The notes: generated from the letters alone by a model not told the origin. A DNA stretch of 64,000 bases from Anisus vortex (GCA_949126835.1 OX421497.1:9606920-9670919); one strand, 5' to 3'; positions 33,125 through 45,690 are shown, counted from the first letter of the stretch. Translations and numbers: made by a program.

Positions 33125-33709
33125 TAATAGGCCTACACCTTTTACATAAACTTAAACAACAACATAGACTAGAGATGTTTTCCCACATGAACTAACTGGG
33201 ATTTGAAATTGGGTTTTAAATATATTATTATGCTGGCCGAATTGTTTCTTGAACATGCGTAAAGAACTAGATCTATCTTTATTGCAAACGAAAACAAAAA
33301 CATTCGCAAAATTAAATTACAATTCATAATAATGAAGAAATGTAAATATATACAAGATAAAGAGACGACTTGATTTGTAAAAAAAATTAGTTTTAAGCTA
33401 TTGCTTATTTCAAAGTAAAGAGATGTCCTTAAATTGTGAATTATTTCCCTTATGCACGGCAGTATTCATCTGAAAATAACTAATGAGATTACCATCAAGT
33501 ATAAAAAAAAAGATAACCCTGTGTTGAATTGGCCTAGTTATTGCGTTTGCTTCACAATTCGGTCAGCATTGGTTGCCCCTCTTGTTTTTCTCCATAAGTT
33601 ATCTCTCAGACATAAAAATAACAACAAACGTCTCAAGCACTAGCCAAAATAGAAGTCAACACTAACAGACATATTTGTCTGCTGTAACTATTCTTTCTTG
33701 ATAGTTAAA
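33125..33709. other. Non-coding, no feature recognised
   Basis: AT-rich sequence; one TAGGCCTA at 33128. Confidence 0.6.
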
Positions 33710-34060
33710 CAAGCTAAATTGCCCGGCGCTGCCCGCGGGAAAAAAATACATAGGTCTAAATATAATTATTAGATTTTACTTACTGAAAACATTTTAGGAA
33801 AGCTTTAAGACCTGAAATTCTTTACGCTCTTTAAAAAAAAAGTAAATTAATGAAAATAATTTTTTTAAAGTAGAAAAAAAACAAAAATGTGAACAGTGTG
33901 AAATTGAACTCAGGTCTCTCTCATGGCAGTCGGATACGCTAACAAATCAGCTAGGGAGGACATATTCGAGATCGCAAAACTGAAATATGAGACAATATGG
34001 TCACGTGACTTTAAATTAACCAATTGAGATCGGAATAGACACAAACAGCGTACTTTGTAT
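33710..34060 (-). mobile_element. Helitron-like element H1 (copy d), 5' end unclear
   Basis: On the minus strand: CAATTGGTTAATTTAAAGTC, ACGTGACC, TTTTGCGATCTC, a decayed tRNA-like module (CTAGCTGATTTGTTAGCG, GACCTGAGTTCAATTTC), and the end CCGGGCAATTTAGCTTG at 33710. It matches the other H1 copies. Confidence 0.6.
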
Positions 34061-34464
34061 ATTGTATCGATAAATACAGTAAAAAAATTGCAAGAGTGTG
34101 GCCTACAGCGGGTCATTCAGAAGGTCAAGGTCTTGTTTTTTTCAAGTAGGTAAACTGCGTATGTGGTTGTGAGTGTGTATGTGTGTGTGGGGGGTGGTGA
34201 GGGTTTAGTGTATTAGTCTCAAGAGATAGATACATCTCTAGACTCCAGAGATAAATGACCACAATCGTGTGTATAAATCAAATAATGTTTTTCCTGTGTC
34301 GCAGTAAAGGGACTTAACTAAGCTTACTTACTTATTACTAGGTGTTTTACTCTATCATAGTTAATTCCCCTACATTTGTTTTGAGACTGTATTTCCGTTG
34401 TGTTTTGTTGTTGATGGAGGTTGCCACGGTTGCTAGGTAACGGCTTCATTATTTGCTTACTTGA
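34061..34464. other. Non-coding; GT-rich tract
   Basis: A GTGTGTGTGGGG stretch lies near 34178. No gene recognised. Confidence 0.6.
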
Positions 34465-34905
34465 TTAGTTCCTTTGGTTCCTCGTGGAACATAGGGCCTC
34501 CACAACAGCTCTCCAGCGCACTCGATTCTGGGCAGCGTTTTTTAGTTCACCCCATGAAAGGTTGCAGCTTTTCATTTCCCTTTCATAGGAGCGTCTCCAG
34601 GTGGTCTTAGGGTGACCGACCCGTCTCCTTCCCTGGGGGTTCCATGTCCGTTGCATAGCCTGCCGGGTGATGTCCTGTGCCCAATACACCGCCCATTTCG
34701 CCTGGCGTTCTGCTTTTTGAAGGGATCCTGGTTTGCTTGCCGCCACAAGTCGGTGTTCTTGACCTTTTCTGTCCACCGAATCTTTAGTATGTTGCGGTTG
34801 CAGCCGTTGACAAAGGTTTGGACCTTATTGTTCAGAGTGTTGGTGACACTCCAGGTCTCTATGCCGTAGAGAAGCCTTGACCCAATGTTCGTGTTGAAGA
34901 TTCAT
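34465..34905 (-). pseudogene. RTE-type LINE C-terminal pseudogene
   Basis: Minus strand. An upstream frame reads SRLLYGIETWSVTN, NRNILKIRWTEKVKNTDLWR. After a frameshift near 34690-34710 a second frame gives RQAMQRTWNPQGRRRVGHPK, TTWRR, then WGELKNAAQNRVRWRAVVEA and a stop. TWNPQGKRxxGRPxxTWRR is a hallmark of the RTE-clade C-terminus. The frameshift and 5' truncation make it a relic. Confidence 0.85.
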
Positions 34906-35570
34906 TGTTTACTTGTAAATAATTTACTTGTTTATTGTGCTCAAGATATAGTTCTTTTAATTCCTAAATGAAACTTATTTTACACTCAATAAGTATTGTA
35001 TATGGAAAATTTCACTAATGACTTAAAACAGGTCGTAATACGTGAAATATGTGCAATGGGTCATTCGAATAATATAATTATAGGATACAGCTTTATAAAT
35101 ACAAAGTCATAAGTCGGTTACTTATGCGGAACAGGCAAATGTTAAAAGAGCCCGGTAATGGTTCGTTTCTAATATATAGTAGCCAGGCCCCACTAGAGAG
35201 GGGGTACAGCCGGTACGCCGTACCGGGGCCCATAAGAGTTTAGGGGGCCCATGAATATTATTTTTATAAAATTATAAAATTAAATTGGCAATTATGCAAG
35301 TATTTTTTAATTGTTGTAATAAAGCTAAGAGGTGATGCCACAAAACCTCCTACAATCTCACGTGGCGTTGGGGGCCCTTAATTTTGGTATTCTTTGAATG
35401 TGTACTTGAACATTTTGTTAAAAATGCAAAGAAGCATCTAGTTGTAATATAGGACCTATTTATTTTCGATAGCATTTAGGATCTCGTTTTTATTTTGTTT
35501 TCTCCAGAGACACTTACAAATATAGACCTTTGAACCATACAGGCTTACAGTTCTCCCTGTTAGCTTAGTA
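34906..35570. other. Non-coding; GGCC/GTACC-rich patch
   Basis: Around 35185-35250 a GC-rich stretch with the near-palindrome CCGGTACGCCGTACCGG lies in AT-rich DNA. It may be one end of a MITE, but I could not find the other end. Confidence 0.5.
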
Positions 35571-36846
35571 GTCTAGGCCAGGGGTCGACAACCTAAAGCA
35601 CGCGTGCCACACATGGCACGCAGAGCGATTTTAGATGGTACGCGAGAGACCTCCAAAAGGTGCTTCTTGTTGATTTTTTTCCAATAATTGAATGAGGAGG
35701 CACTAACTGTTGAAGCCGATGTTTCTGATAGGCGAGCGACACATTTCAGTGAGTTGAACTTGCTTTTACAAGGACGTGGCCAGACAGCACTTGACTGTTC
35801 GACCACTGGAATGGATTTGCATTGAAACTGTACAAATCTTGCACGTTATTCAATTTCAAAACACTTAACTACTTGTAATTCCCGAATTTATGCCATATAT
35901 TAAAATAGATAGAGAGGAGTTTTATAAACAAAGACAATATTTCAAATTTATGGACTCATGTTTTCAAACCACATAAAGTCTGGATTTATCCATAGCCTTT
36001 ACAACCATCTTAGATGTGGATCTTTTTTTTTAAGTGGAGGGATAGTGACCATTTAAAACGCAGCAAGTTGAATTTTAAACACAACAATGCTAGATTTTTA
36101 TAAAGAAATAATAATTAAAAAGTAATATTATTTTTTTATTTTAAAAGAAGGGAGATAATTAACCAGTTTTGTATTTGTTTTTTGCTCTAATATGTCCAAT
36201 ATGTTTCATATTTTTCTTTAATAAAAACATTAATGGATCTTACAATTATAATTTTTAAATTTATCAAATTGTGTAAGTTAGTTCAAAAGTATATAAATAT
36301 TATATAACTAAAAAATGTATAATAAAATGTGTACATTTTTAAACATTACAATAACTACTAAGTTTGTATGATTACAATGTCTCTACAGCGCTTAACGATA
36401 ATACAACATAACACTCCATAGCCTAATAATAATTTGAGAGAATATCTCAGTTTCTGAGATCGAAATACAATTAATGTATAGCAGGAGCCTGATCCATATC
36501 TCGAATCACGATAACTAAATGATAATTTTAGGCGATAATTAACTATCAAAATGTGAAAGTTTAGTAATAAAATTATGTATTTGGTGTAAATGCAAATAAA
36601 TTAGAAAGGATGATAACCAGGAACTCGTTTTTCTTTAAAGTTAAATATTAAACGTTCTAAAGATTTTCTCTATACACCTCGTTTTGGGCCTCTATCTTGC
36701 TACGGCGCTAAATAAATATTATTATTTAAAAAAAAAAATAAATATAATAGAGCAGGTCGACTTTTTGGGCTGTTGGCACGCTGAAAGATTTAAAAATCCT
36801 AGTTGGGCACTCTGTTAGCAAAAGGTTGCCGACCCCTGGCCTATGC
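35571..36846. mobile_element. hAT-like non-autonomous element, 1.26 kb
   Basis: Inverted ends CAGGGGTCGACAACCT (from 35579) and AGGTTGCCGACCCCTG (to 36838). The flanks GTCTAGGC and GCCTATGC agree at 6 of 8, fitting a decayed 8-bp duplication. Subterminal GGCACGC words face each other. The interior is AT-rich, with no transposase frame. Confidence 0.72.
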
Positions 36847-37602
36847 CTAAATCCTCTATGTCGCTGCATGCCGGTACTATTATGGCAGTTAAACTAGTTA
36901 GTCGATCCTTTTACACTTTAATGATTTCCTGTGCGGTAGCCAAGAGTGGAGATTGAAGGTATCATCATTTTAGACAAATGTATTGAAAATTTAAAACACT
37001 TTTTTTTTTGGCCATTTAACAAAATGTATTTTGGGAAGAGTTTGTAAAAAACAAATTATGTGTCAACTGTATTGCCACAGCAGATCTAACCTTACATTAG
37101 ACTACACAACATACATTACTGGTGAATATTTATAACTGACAAGAATAACATCAATAGTTAAATCACTAAACCTAGAAACACTAGTCACTAGAGGACATAA
37201 ATTATCAATCAACAGTGAGAGTCACTTTTCCCATTTTACACATCTTTGTAATATTATTTGCAAGATCAATAGGCCTACTGAAGCGGAGGTACCATTACAA
37301 TAATTTGAACTAAGAACTATGTACTTGATTAAAGTATTTTCGTAACAGACCTGTAAGGCTTTGATTGAAATGATTACACTCTAATAGTAAATGGTAACAC
37401 TTATGACAGTTTCACAAAATGGTCCAAAGACCTTGTAAAAAGATTCCTGTTTTTTCACACGTAGGCCTATGTAATACAAATAAATCATCTAGAAATGACT
37501 AGTGTTTAAAAAAGTGTGCGGGGGGGGGGGGGGGGGAAGGGGGGCCCAGAAAAGATCTCGTACCGGCATCTTTTTTTTTCTCTCGAGGGCCCTGACAGTA
37601 GC
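36847..37602. other. Non-coding; poly-G tract
   Basis: Poly-G at about 37519-37536. Two TAGGCCTA octamers (37270, 37462). No gene recognised. Confidence 0.6.
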
Positions 37603-37765
37603 AGTAAGTAAAGTGTCTCATTGGACCAATTTGATCCATAGTGCCGATTAAGAAGTAGCGTTCACTAGTTTCTGTGGTCACGGCATACTAGGGGATTGTG
37701 TGGACAGCACAATGCCCAGCCAAACTTTTTTTTATCTCAACTAAATGTCAGGTAGGCCCTACTCA
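37603..37765 (-). mobile_element. SINE-A, 3' half
   Basis: Minus strand, 3' tail at left (AGTAAGTAAAG), then GTGGTCACGGCATACTAGGG and body to about ATGTCAGGTA. 5'-truncated. Confidence 0.75.
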
Positions 37766-38139
37766 TATAATATATAACAATGTATTTACCAGGTACTGTC
37801 CCGGTCAGCTCGGCCCCTTTATATCCCTCCATGTATACGGCTCAGCCAACAGAATCCATGTATGCAAAGATCTCGCGTATGTTATGCATGTGTCCGTTTC
37901 ACAGTGCGGGGGAAAAAACATTCACGAAGTGCGCATGCGCCATGACCTATTTTCAACGACACACTAAAGCAGACGTATAAAGTTAGTTTTTAGTTACAAT
38001 AGAGCTACATGTAATATTCAAATCTAAATATATAGAAAAAAAAATCTTTCTCGGTTCGTAATCAGGCCTGGCAAATATTACCACTAAACATAAAAATGTG
38101 ACCCTGAAAAGGGTGGTTTTGTTTTATCCAATGTAAACA
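37766..38139. other. Non-coding, no feature recognised
   Basis: Short frames only, none with a recognisable domain. Confidence 0.6.
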
Positions 38140-38385
38140 TAAAGACAAAAACACTTTCCTTGTCCCTTATGCGAGAACAAATGCATATAAGTACTCTTTC
38201 TTCCCGAGTGGCATTCGGGCATGGAATAGGTTGCCTGAACAAACCAGGAAAACCAGTAACTAAACATCATTTAAAACATTAATAAAAATGCAAGACTAGA
38301 CTCGGACCACGGATGAGCGTAGGACGCAATAATCTTCTTTATAGAAGGAGCGTCTGTAATGTATAAGATAAGATAAGATAATAAA
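38140..38385 (+). mobile_element. LINE-B 3' end with ATAAG tail
   Basis: Plus-strand copy: TATGCGAGAACAAATGCATA, GAGTGGCATTCGGGCATGGA, GGACGCAATAATCTTC, TTTATAGAAGGAGCGTCTG and a tail TATAAGATAAGATAAGATAA. It is the cleanest view of the family's 3' UTR and tail in the window. Confidence 0.8.
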
Positions 38386-38897
38386 ATTGCCTAGGCCCTG
38401 GGTTGCGGAACCTTAATGTGCGTACGTGCCGAAACTTCATGCTAACTATCTTTATAAAAAATAATCTTGCGTGCCAACCAAAATTTTCTGAGATAATCTT
38501 CTAAAAAAAAACAACTTTATAATAATATTATAACGACGAAAAAAAATACATTTGTTCATCTTCAAAAGAACACCGAAATAAAACGATAATGTTAACACTT
38601 TAAAAAAAAAAGAAAGAAGACTTCAGATACAGATAATCGTCCGGGCATAAAAAACTTGCAACACATTTTTTTCAATTAGGATTGGGTTACTTTCCGCCAG
38701 AAAACGTTACTGCTACTTTTTGAAATATTATCAGTGGAGACTTCTGCAGCTGCATCACAGAGATATACAAGAACTATTAGCAACCAGTTAGGATACTCCT
38801 ATTACTAGAATTTATGAAGTTCATTAGCGAGTTCAAAGAGTCACACAAGTCAGTGTAGATGAAATCATGTTGAGTAATGCTATCGCAAAGTAGTTTA
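38386..38897. other. Non-coding, no feature recognised
   Basis: AT-rich sequence. Confidence 0.55.
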
Positions 38898-39225
38898 AAT
38901 AAGATAGATAAGATAAGATTACTTTAATGATCCAAAACAAATGGAAATTTGACTTGATTACATAAATATCGTCTGTCAGCATATTTTTAAGACAATATTA
39001 AAGAACCATTTGTACTCAAGCACAATAGACATTCACGCACTTTATCATACCATCTATCATACAAAAAACAAAAATATGATTTAGGAGTCAGTAATTGTAT
39101 ATTAGGGCTGACTGGTGTCTCTTTTGAAAGAGTCTCACAGATAGTGGAACAAAAGAATTCATAAATCTCACTGTCCTTATTGAATGAAGCCGACCACTTC
39201 GACAAGAGATGATGTAGAAAAAGTA
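38898..39225 (-). mobile_element. CR1-like LINE 3' end, second ATAAG-tailed family
   Basis: The left edge (AGATAAGATAAGATTACTTT) looks like a 3' tail read in reverse. The minus strand further in reads RFMNSFVPLSVRLF, similar to the SFVPRAIRLLN-type C-terminus of LINE proteins. 5'-truncated and degraded; clade not certain. Confidence 0.5.
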
Positions 39226-39227
39226 AA

Positions 39228-39477
39228 CTATCCCGATGGACCTTATTGATCCATAGGGCCGGTGAAGCAAGCTTTCACCCGTTTCTGTGGCCACGGCGTA
39301 CCAGGTGAATGTGTAGCCAGCACAATGCCCAAACTAAGGTCAGGTACCCATCAGAGCTGGGTAGACTCAAGGACACCCTCCAGGCCCGGGAAAAGAATTT
39401 TAGCCTGCACCAGGATTCGAACCCTGGACCTTCGGTACGCCTGCCGAACGCGCTGCCGCCCGACCACCGTCGCTCCC
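39228..39477 (-). mobile_element. SINE-A, near full length
   Basis: Head GGCAGCGCGTTCGGCAGGCG, box B GGGTTCGAATCCTG, body and 3' end all present on the minus strand, with a short deletion in the body where the AGCCGCCTTTAC block should be. Confidence 0.85.
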
Positions 39478-40206
39478 AAAGCATTTTAAATACTTTTCTA
39501 GAATGGCATTACAAAACAGCAGTAGTTTTTTTTTCTGCGCTTTTCTCTGACTCTTCCATCTCTAAGGTATTTTTGTTTTCATTTCAATGTTGCTAGGTCA
39601 ACTCAAAATGTCAATAAACTTTTGCTTTTGAATGAAAACTAATTTAAAATTCAATAAGCTTCATTTTAAAGTAAAGTAAGTCATACTATAAAAACGTTTA
39701 ATAGTTCAGTTACTCCGATTTCATACTGACTGTAAACCTCATGAAATTAGATATCGTTTCTGTTTCCTCCGAGAAGTGTAAATCTTTTAGAGAATTATCC
39801 AACAGTTGACACGATCATGTTGACGTAAAAAAAAAAAGCCTTTTAAAAAGCTTTGATAATCAGTTCTGTCATATTTCGGGAGATCATTTCTGTGCTTTTT
39901 TTTAAAATTACTTTTGAGAATTATCGAAAAAAAAAGTTATTACATTGACAAACACAGTGACACATGAATGAAATGGTTTCGCGAGCCAGAAAAAAATAAT
40001 TGTGTTGTGCCCTGTTTGGTACGCGTTCCAGGTGGTTGCCCACCTCTGATCTATGCAAAAGAACGAAAGAAATGATATATTTAAAAAGCAAAATGACCAC
40101 TGCCAACCCCCTTGTAGGTCCATTGCGTCTATGTGGCATATTTATATTGGCAATGGCATATAAATAGATTGTGTATCCAATACAATGTAACTAGAATACT
40201 TTGGAA
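39478..40206. other. Non-coding; possible lone hAT end near 40030
   Basis: GGTTGCCCACCTCTG at about 40033 resembles a hAT terminal repeat, but no partner end was found. Otherwise AT-rich. Confidence 0.4.
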
Positions 40207-40400
40207 CAATGGTCGGCAACATTTTCATAACAATTTGCCGAAGTAGGATTTCTAATTCAGTCAGCGTGCCAACAGCCTTAAAGTTACCCTACTCTTTTTC
40301 TTGTAGAAGAGGCTTGATTTATCTGTTTCGGAGTCTTCCGTGTGCCATTGAAAATAGCTCTGCGTGCCATGTCAGGAACGCGTGCCGTAGGCTGTCGACT
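40207..40400. mobile_element. hAT-like MITE, copy related to 57755
   Basis: ATGGTCGGCAACATTTTCAT, GAAGTAGGATTTCTAATTCA, GTAGAAGAGGCTTGATT and GCGTGCCGTAGGCTGTCGAC line up with the element at 57755-57941. Ends are approximate and no target duplication is visible. Confidence 0.6.
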
Positions 40401-40683
40401 TCTATTTCGGACCACAATTAGATAGCTTATAAAAAGAAAAGAGCTTTTTTTTCTAAAAAATCTTCACATTCCCTGCAACCATAAACAGGGTGTTTTCCAG
40501 TATTGATTTTATTACAGCCCACAGAGCAGCAAAAGTACAGATTTCGCTGTTTCCGGAAACACACACCTGCAATAGACGCTTATCTATCTCAAAGCACGGG
40601 CCATTTACTAGTTAGAAAACGCTATAATCGAGACTTTAATTAGAACGTCGTTGCTATGGATTCAATGTTTTTATTGACTGCTT
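40401..40683. other. Non-coding, no feature recognised
   Basis: AT-rich sequence. Confidence 0.5.
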
Positions 40684-41275
40684 ATTGACAAGTCTTAACA
40701 AATATGCATGCATAAAAAGGTCGTCAAAAAAGACATTTCCGGTCTTATTCGATCTTTTTTATTAAAAAACCATGCTACGTTACTGGTTGAAACAAAAGAT
40801 TTAGGAGATTAAATTTTTTTTCATTTTCAAAAGATGTTGCAAAAAGAAAACGATGGGTTGTGAAAGTCAGAAATGAAATTTCACTTTTTATAATGTCAAA
40901 CTTATTGCTTAATGCAAAATAATTTTCGTTATTTTTTTTTATGAATCTACGCATTGTGTTTTTTAACTGCCAAGAAATGCAACTCTTGACCAATTTATTT
41001 TAGAAACAAAAGCTACATTTAAACTTACGCGACTAACACTTGTATTAATTATCGCTTACTCACTTTTGATGTTAAAAACGAATTCCTAATAACTAATCTT
41101 GTATCCTTTGTATATTTCTAAAAAACTAGAACTGGCCGTCGTGGTTGAAATCAATTGTCAAACACCAGCAAAATCATGCTTTTTTTTTGTTTGTTTTTTT
41201 ACTAATTTAAAAATAGAATCGGAAGTTAAAGATCTCTTCCATTTGAAAAGGTCACGCATCATTAAGACTTGTCAA
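40684..41275 (+). mobile_element. MITE family T, copy 1
   Basis: Inverted ends ATTGACAAGTCTTAA (40684) and TTAAGACTTGTCAAT (41275), with ATGCATGCATAAAA and TTTCCGGTC just inside the left end. The right half (41022-41275) matches 53263-53516. No intact coding frame. Confidence 0.7.
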
Positions 41276-41867
41276 TGTATTGTTCGAAAAAAAAACAGGA
41301 TTCAATTTATTTAAATTAAAAAGTAGAAAGTGTCGAGTTATTTGATTGTTTCCCCTAAGGGAAGTACGTCATAATGTATAGTTGCTATGCTAATGACGGA
41401 CTGAGCGGTCTCAATTTCGCAATATCCATCCAACACATTAATTTGTCTACAAATCTTGTAGCTTTGACGGTTGTACTTTATAACATGCAGGGGAGGGGAG
41501 TATAGGATCTGATTATATTACCCAAATCCACAAAGATGTACCCAAGGTTGTGGTATGGGCAAAAAATTTCTATAATTTCATGGGATGTCCCGAATCAATA
41601 TGACTATAATAAACTAATGTCCATTAGCTGACGTTGTTTCATATCGAGAATTAGGTTTACTGCCCTTGAGTTACGACCCATAATAAAAAGGGGGGAAAAA
41701 AGCAATATTAATAATATACTGCACACTGTTACATATATTTAGCATCCATCCACGTTCGTATCATTATACACATACATCATTTATATATAAATAGAAAGGG
41801 AAAGAGAGAGCGACAAGGGGAGAGAGAGAGAAATATGAGGATGATGGTGATATCGTTCATTTTCTCT
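41276..41867. other. Non-coding, GA microsatellite at the right
   Basis: A GAGAGA stretch lies around 41803-41832. No gene recognised. Confidence 0.55.
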
Positions 41868-42060
41868 TATCTTAACCATTAAAGACGCCCCTTCTATAAA
41901 GAAGATTATTGCGTAAATCGCACGTCCGTGGTGAAAGTCTAGTCCTGCATTTCTATTAGTGTTTTAAATGATGTTAAGTCGGTGGTTTTGATGGTTTGTT
42001 CAGGCAACTTATTCCCATTCCGGACGCCACTCGGGAGGAAATAATACTTATATGTAATTG
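41868..42060 (-). mobile_element. LINE-B 3' end, truncated
   Basis: CTTATCTTAACCATTAAAGA at left is the reversed tail, then CTTCTATAAAGAAGATTATT and TTGTTCAGGCAACTTATTCC. The minus strand would encode the LINE C-terminus but is decayed. Confidence 0.7.
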
Positions 42061-42159
42061 TAAATTTGTTTTATTACCTTTAGCCGGGTCAGTGTGATCT
42101 TTTCCCCACCATGCAATTCCAGGGGCGGTGCGGGGTGGGTAAGGGGCACTAAAACACTA

Positions 42160-42333
42160 GTTAAGTAGTGAGAAAAAAGCAGAGAGAAAGAAAGCGGACA
42201 ACAAGATTAGACATAGAGAGAAAGAAACAGAGAAAGATAGAGAGAGACGATATGGAGAGGTGAGAGAGACAAAGAAAGAAAACCATAGACTGGAAGAGAG
42301 AAAGATAAAAAAGAAACAAAGAAAGAGATAGAC

Positions 42334-42373
<40 letters not shown>

Positions 42374-42480
42374 GAAAGTAGAAACAGAATGAAAGTGATA
42401 AACAAAACGGATAAAGAAAGAGACATGTAGAGACTTAAAGAGAGAGAATGAAAGAGAGAAAGAGATAATAAAATAGACAG
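42160..42480. repeat. GA-rich low-complexity tract
   Basis: Imperfect GAGAAAGA and a pure GA run near 42341-42371. Minus-strand Ser/Leu/Phe-rich frames here are by-products. Confidence 0.85.
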
Positions 42481-44009
42481 ACCGAAAGATTAGTAGTGCA
42501 TACGGAGATGTATTATGTAATTCCACTTGGTTGTTAACTTGCGTAAAACCAGAGAAGGCGTAAGTAACATCATGACTTAAGAATTCTTTGTTAACCAATG
42601 ATAAAACACACAATTGTCCAGGGATGAAGTGCTTACAATTTTATTCCCAACACGCCAGGTCTGAAATCCAAAGCATTAAAATCGTGGAAAATCGTTATCT
42701 AAATTGTGACTTTTTGTATTGGCTGCAAACTCCCTTAGCATGCTTTAGCCAATAAAAACCATACGAATCCTCAGTAAAACGTGAATTGCTATTCTTTTAA
42801 GTTCAATTGATTCAGATTTTTTTTCAAGTTATAAAACTAAAATAACAACAGATAAACAGAAATAAATTGGGGATAGACAGAGAGAGGGCGCGGGAAAACA
42901 TCAGGTTCACGTCCGGACTAGTCAATACCAGACGGGCTACTTGCTAACTCCCGTCCAGCGTTCAGTCATCGCAAACTTAACCCATCGACTCCTAAACACC
43001 CCTTTTTTTTTCAAGTCCGCACACTACACAAACGACGTCGGCGAGCCATCACTTTTTATTTTTTTACCCCTCCTCCTACATCACGCCCGTCGCCTTCTGT
43101 CACCACCACTACCACCCTCAACGCCCCACCACACCCCCTCACCCTGCCACATTGACTGCGCACGTTACACCTCCTTTTTACCGTTTCTTTGACGTCCCCC
43201 ATAATACTCACGCGGTGCTCTCTGTTTACGCTGTAGCGGTGGATTTATAGGCCAGTGATTAACCTTTAGAAGACGGACAATAACACAATTGTATTCCACT
43301 TACAAATTGTAACGTCGTTTTCGGCAATCAAAGGGTTAACGGAGGAATGGATTTATGACATAGAGTAAGTTTTCATGTTTTTTAAAGTGTTTTTAAGTTT
43401 GAATTCATGTATATGGTACAAAACTAGAGATACTATCAAAGACTATTGTTAAATTGTAGCTTTCACTCCAATTCTTTTGGCGGTTGACTAGGGTTTGATT
43501 TTTAAGGCCAGCGGGAACTCACTTCGTTCTGAGAGTGATAAACAGTCTGCAGCAGTTTTCCAAGTTTGGTTAACCTGTCCTGATACCATTCAAAAGTTCT
43601 CAATAATAATATGAATTCAAAAACCAACTCCTTGACTTTTTTAATAAATGAAGAAACTTTATTATAACTTGCAAATCAAACGATGTTAGTGAAACGAATG
43701 CACATGGCGATAATAGGTGTACAAGCGTAGTGTCCTACTGTCAGAGGTGCCTAAGCGGAAAAAGAAAGAATAGTCCGCGTCTCTATCTTTTATAGTACCC
43801 AAGAAGCCCGCGAAATTGCATATCCCTCCGCGTTAGCGCTAACTGGTTTACGCTGGTTTCAAGAGTGATGCGTTTATAGCCTAATTAGATTTTAGTCAAC
43901 GAAGAAAAATAAACAGTCGTGTCCCGACAATTAAAGTATTTTAAAATATAAACTCTGTCGAGGGATTAATAAAAGGGTGTTTTAAACTATGTATGCACTG
44001 TAACCTAAC
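42481..44009. other. Non-coding, no feature recognised
   Basis: About 1.5 kb with a C-rich stretch (43060-43200) and no recognisable gene, RNA or repeat boundary. Confidence 0.55.
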
Positions 44010-44190
44010 ACTATAATAAGATGGGCCACTTGCTTTGATATTTCTGCTATTTGATACATTGAAACACTTAGTTTCGGAATTTCCGATCGCAACCTGTCAA
44101 CTAGACTTCCGGTTTAGTAATTCGCTATGATTTTCTCAATGGAAAATTAAGATTAAAACCGAAAGTTGTATACAGCGGAAGTCTTAATGG
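44010..44190 (-). mobile_element. MITE family S, partial copy
   Basis: ACTATAATAAGATGGGCCAC, TTCTGCTATTTGATA, CGGAATTTCCGATC, GTTGTATACAGCGGAA. It matches the reverse complement of 46983-47267 from one end inward; the opposite terminal repeat is missing. Confidence 0.7.
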
Positions 44191-44261
44191 ATAATATGGA
44201 TAGGAAAATATCTATATACATATAAAGTGATAATTTGTAAGACAGCCACATAGATTGGGAT

Positions 44262-44590
44262 ATAAAGAAGAGAGAAAACAGAGAGAGAGAAGGAGCAATA
44301 AAGAGAGATAGAAAGAGACAGACAGAGAGAGAGAGAGGGTCAGAAACAGTGTGAAAGAATTAAAAGTGAGAGAGAAAATTGGATAGAAGCATGGGGAGAG
44401 ACGGAAGGAAATAGCAAGAGAGAGAGAGAGAGAGTGAGAGAGAGAAAAAAGGTGACTAGGAGAGAAAGAGAGGAAGTACTTGAGAGAGAGAGAGTGTAAG
44501 AGAAACTAAGAGAGACAGAGAGAAGACGAAGAGTGAGAGAAAGAGCGAGAGAGTACGAGAAAATAAAAGATAGTGAGAGAGTGATCGAGA
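44262..44590. repeat. GA-rich low-complexity tract
   Basis: AGAGAGAG and GAGAAAGAG words throughout; no gene. Confidence 0.85.
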
Positions 44591-45364
44591 TATTTGAGTT
44601 CTTGTACTCAGTTGGCATCAATGACATCATAGTTTTATTTTTTACAATAATTTTATTTAAAATGTTTTTCCTGTAACATGATAGACCGCTATTTTTGGAC
44701 TGCACTTTTTCTTATGTTTACGATTTTTAACAACATTTCATTAAAGAGTGAAATCTTTCTTTAAAATATCAAATAAAATTTGAACGGACAATGATGTTCC
44801 TTCTTATTTTTTATTGCAAGCCCTTTTTTTATTTATTTAATATCTCTGACTGATTGTATTTTTTTCGCTGATTGATTTTGTTAACTTCATGGCTATCTCG
44901 GTTCCGTTTATTTGAGGCAATGTTTCATTTCATATAGAAACCATCAATTTACACACACACACAAGCACTAACAAAATATCTTTTTTTATCTCCCGTACTG
45001 CATAATTTAAATCTATGTAAAGCTCAGCTTAGCGTTGCCTTCTCCTGGGGTATTTTAAATTGTGAGCGTCAAATTTAAAGTTGACTTTACAATTAGAACG
45101 GGGGAGGGGGGGGGGTATTAGGTTATTATCTATACTCTATACACATGTTTTATTGACTCTGACCCGTTGATCATACCCCATTGTGCCCCCCCCCCCCCCC
45201 CCCTCTAGTTGAATCAAACCTAATGTTGAACAGGAAATTTAAAGAAACGTATAAAAACACAAGTTTATCGTGTCTATTCCTCATATTATGCATCTCTGTT
45301 TTGCAGTAGACTTCCGAAGGTTTTTGTCATTTGCAGTCAACAAAGGAACAAACAAAAGCAAGAT
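44591..45364. other. Non-coding; poly-G and poly-C tracts
   Basis: A G-run lies near 45101-45114 and a C-run near 45186-45203. No gene recognised. Confidence 0.6.
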
Positions 45365-45529
45365 TATTTTATCTTCAATATTACTGACGCTCCTTCTATA
45401 AAGAAGATTATTGCGTCCTACGCTCATCCGAGGTCCGAGTCTAGTCTTGCATTTTTATTAGTGTTTTAAATGATGTTAAGTTACTGGTTTTCCTAGTTTG
45501 TTCAGGCAACCCATTGCATGCCCGGACAC
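45365..45529 (-). mobile_element. LINE-B 3' end, truncated
   Basis: TTTTATCTTCAATATTACTG, CTTCTATAAAGAAGATTATT, CCTACGCTCATCCGAGG and TTGTTCAGGCAACCCATTGC. It breaks off into SINE-A sequence at 45530. Confidence 0.75.
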
Positions 45530-45690
45530 CAGAGCTGGGTAGCCAACTAGTGTCAGATACCCATCAGAGTAGGATATTCTCAGGGATACCCTCCAGACCT
45601 GAAAACAAATCCTAGCCTTCACAAGGATTCGAACCTAGGACCTTCGGTATGCTAGCCTGAACGCGCTGCCAATCGGCCACTGTTTTCTCT
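45530..45690 (-). mobile_element. SINE-A, 5' part, joined to LINE-B
   Basis: Minus strand: head GGCAGCGCGTTCAGGCTAGC, box B GGTTCGAATCCTTG, then body to about GAGCTGGG. It ends where LINE-B begins, so the two fragments are fused. Confidence 0.75.

Noticed and set aside
35185..35250. Palindrome CCGGTACGCCGTACCGG as a MITE centre
   Set aside because: Suggestive but no terminal repeats or second copy in the window.
40020..40050. hAT terminal repeat GGTTGCCCACCTCTG
   Set aside because: No matching inverted end or target duplication found within reach.
42157..42613. Ser/Leu-rich frames at 42157-42613 and 44340-44705
   Set aside because: Antisense of GA-rich tracts.
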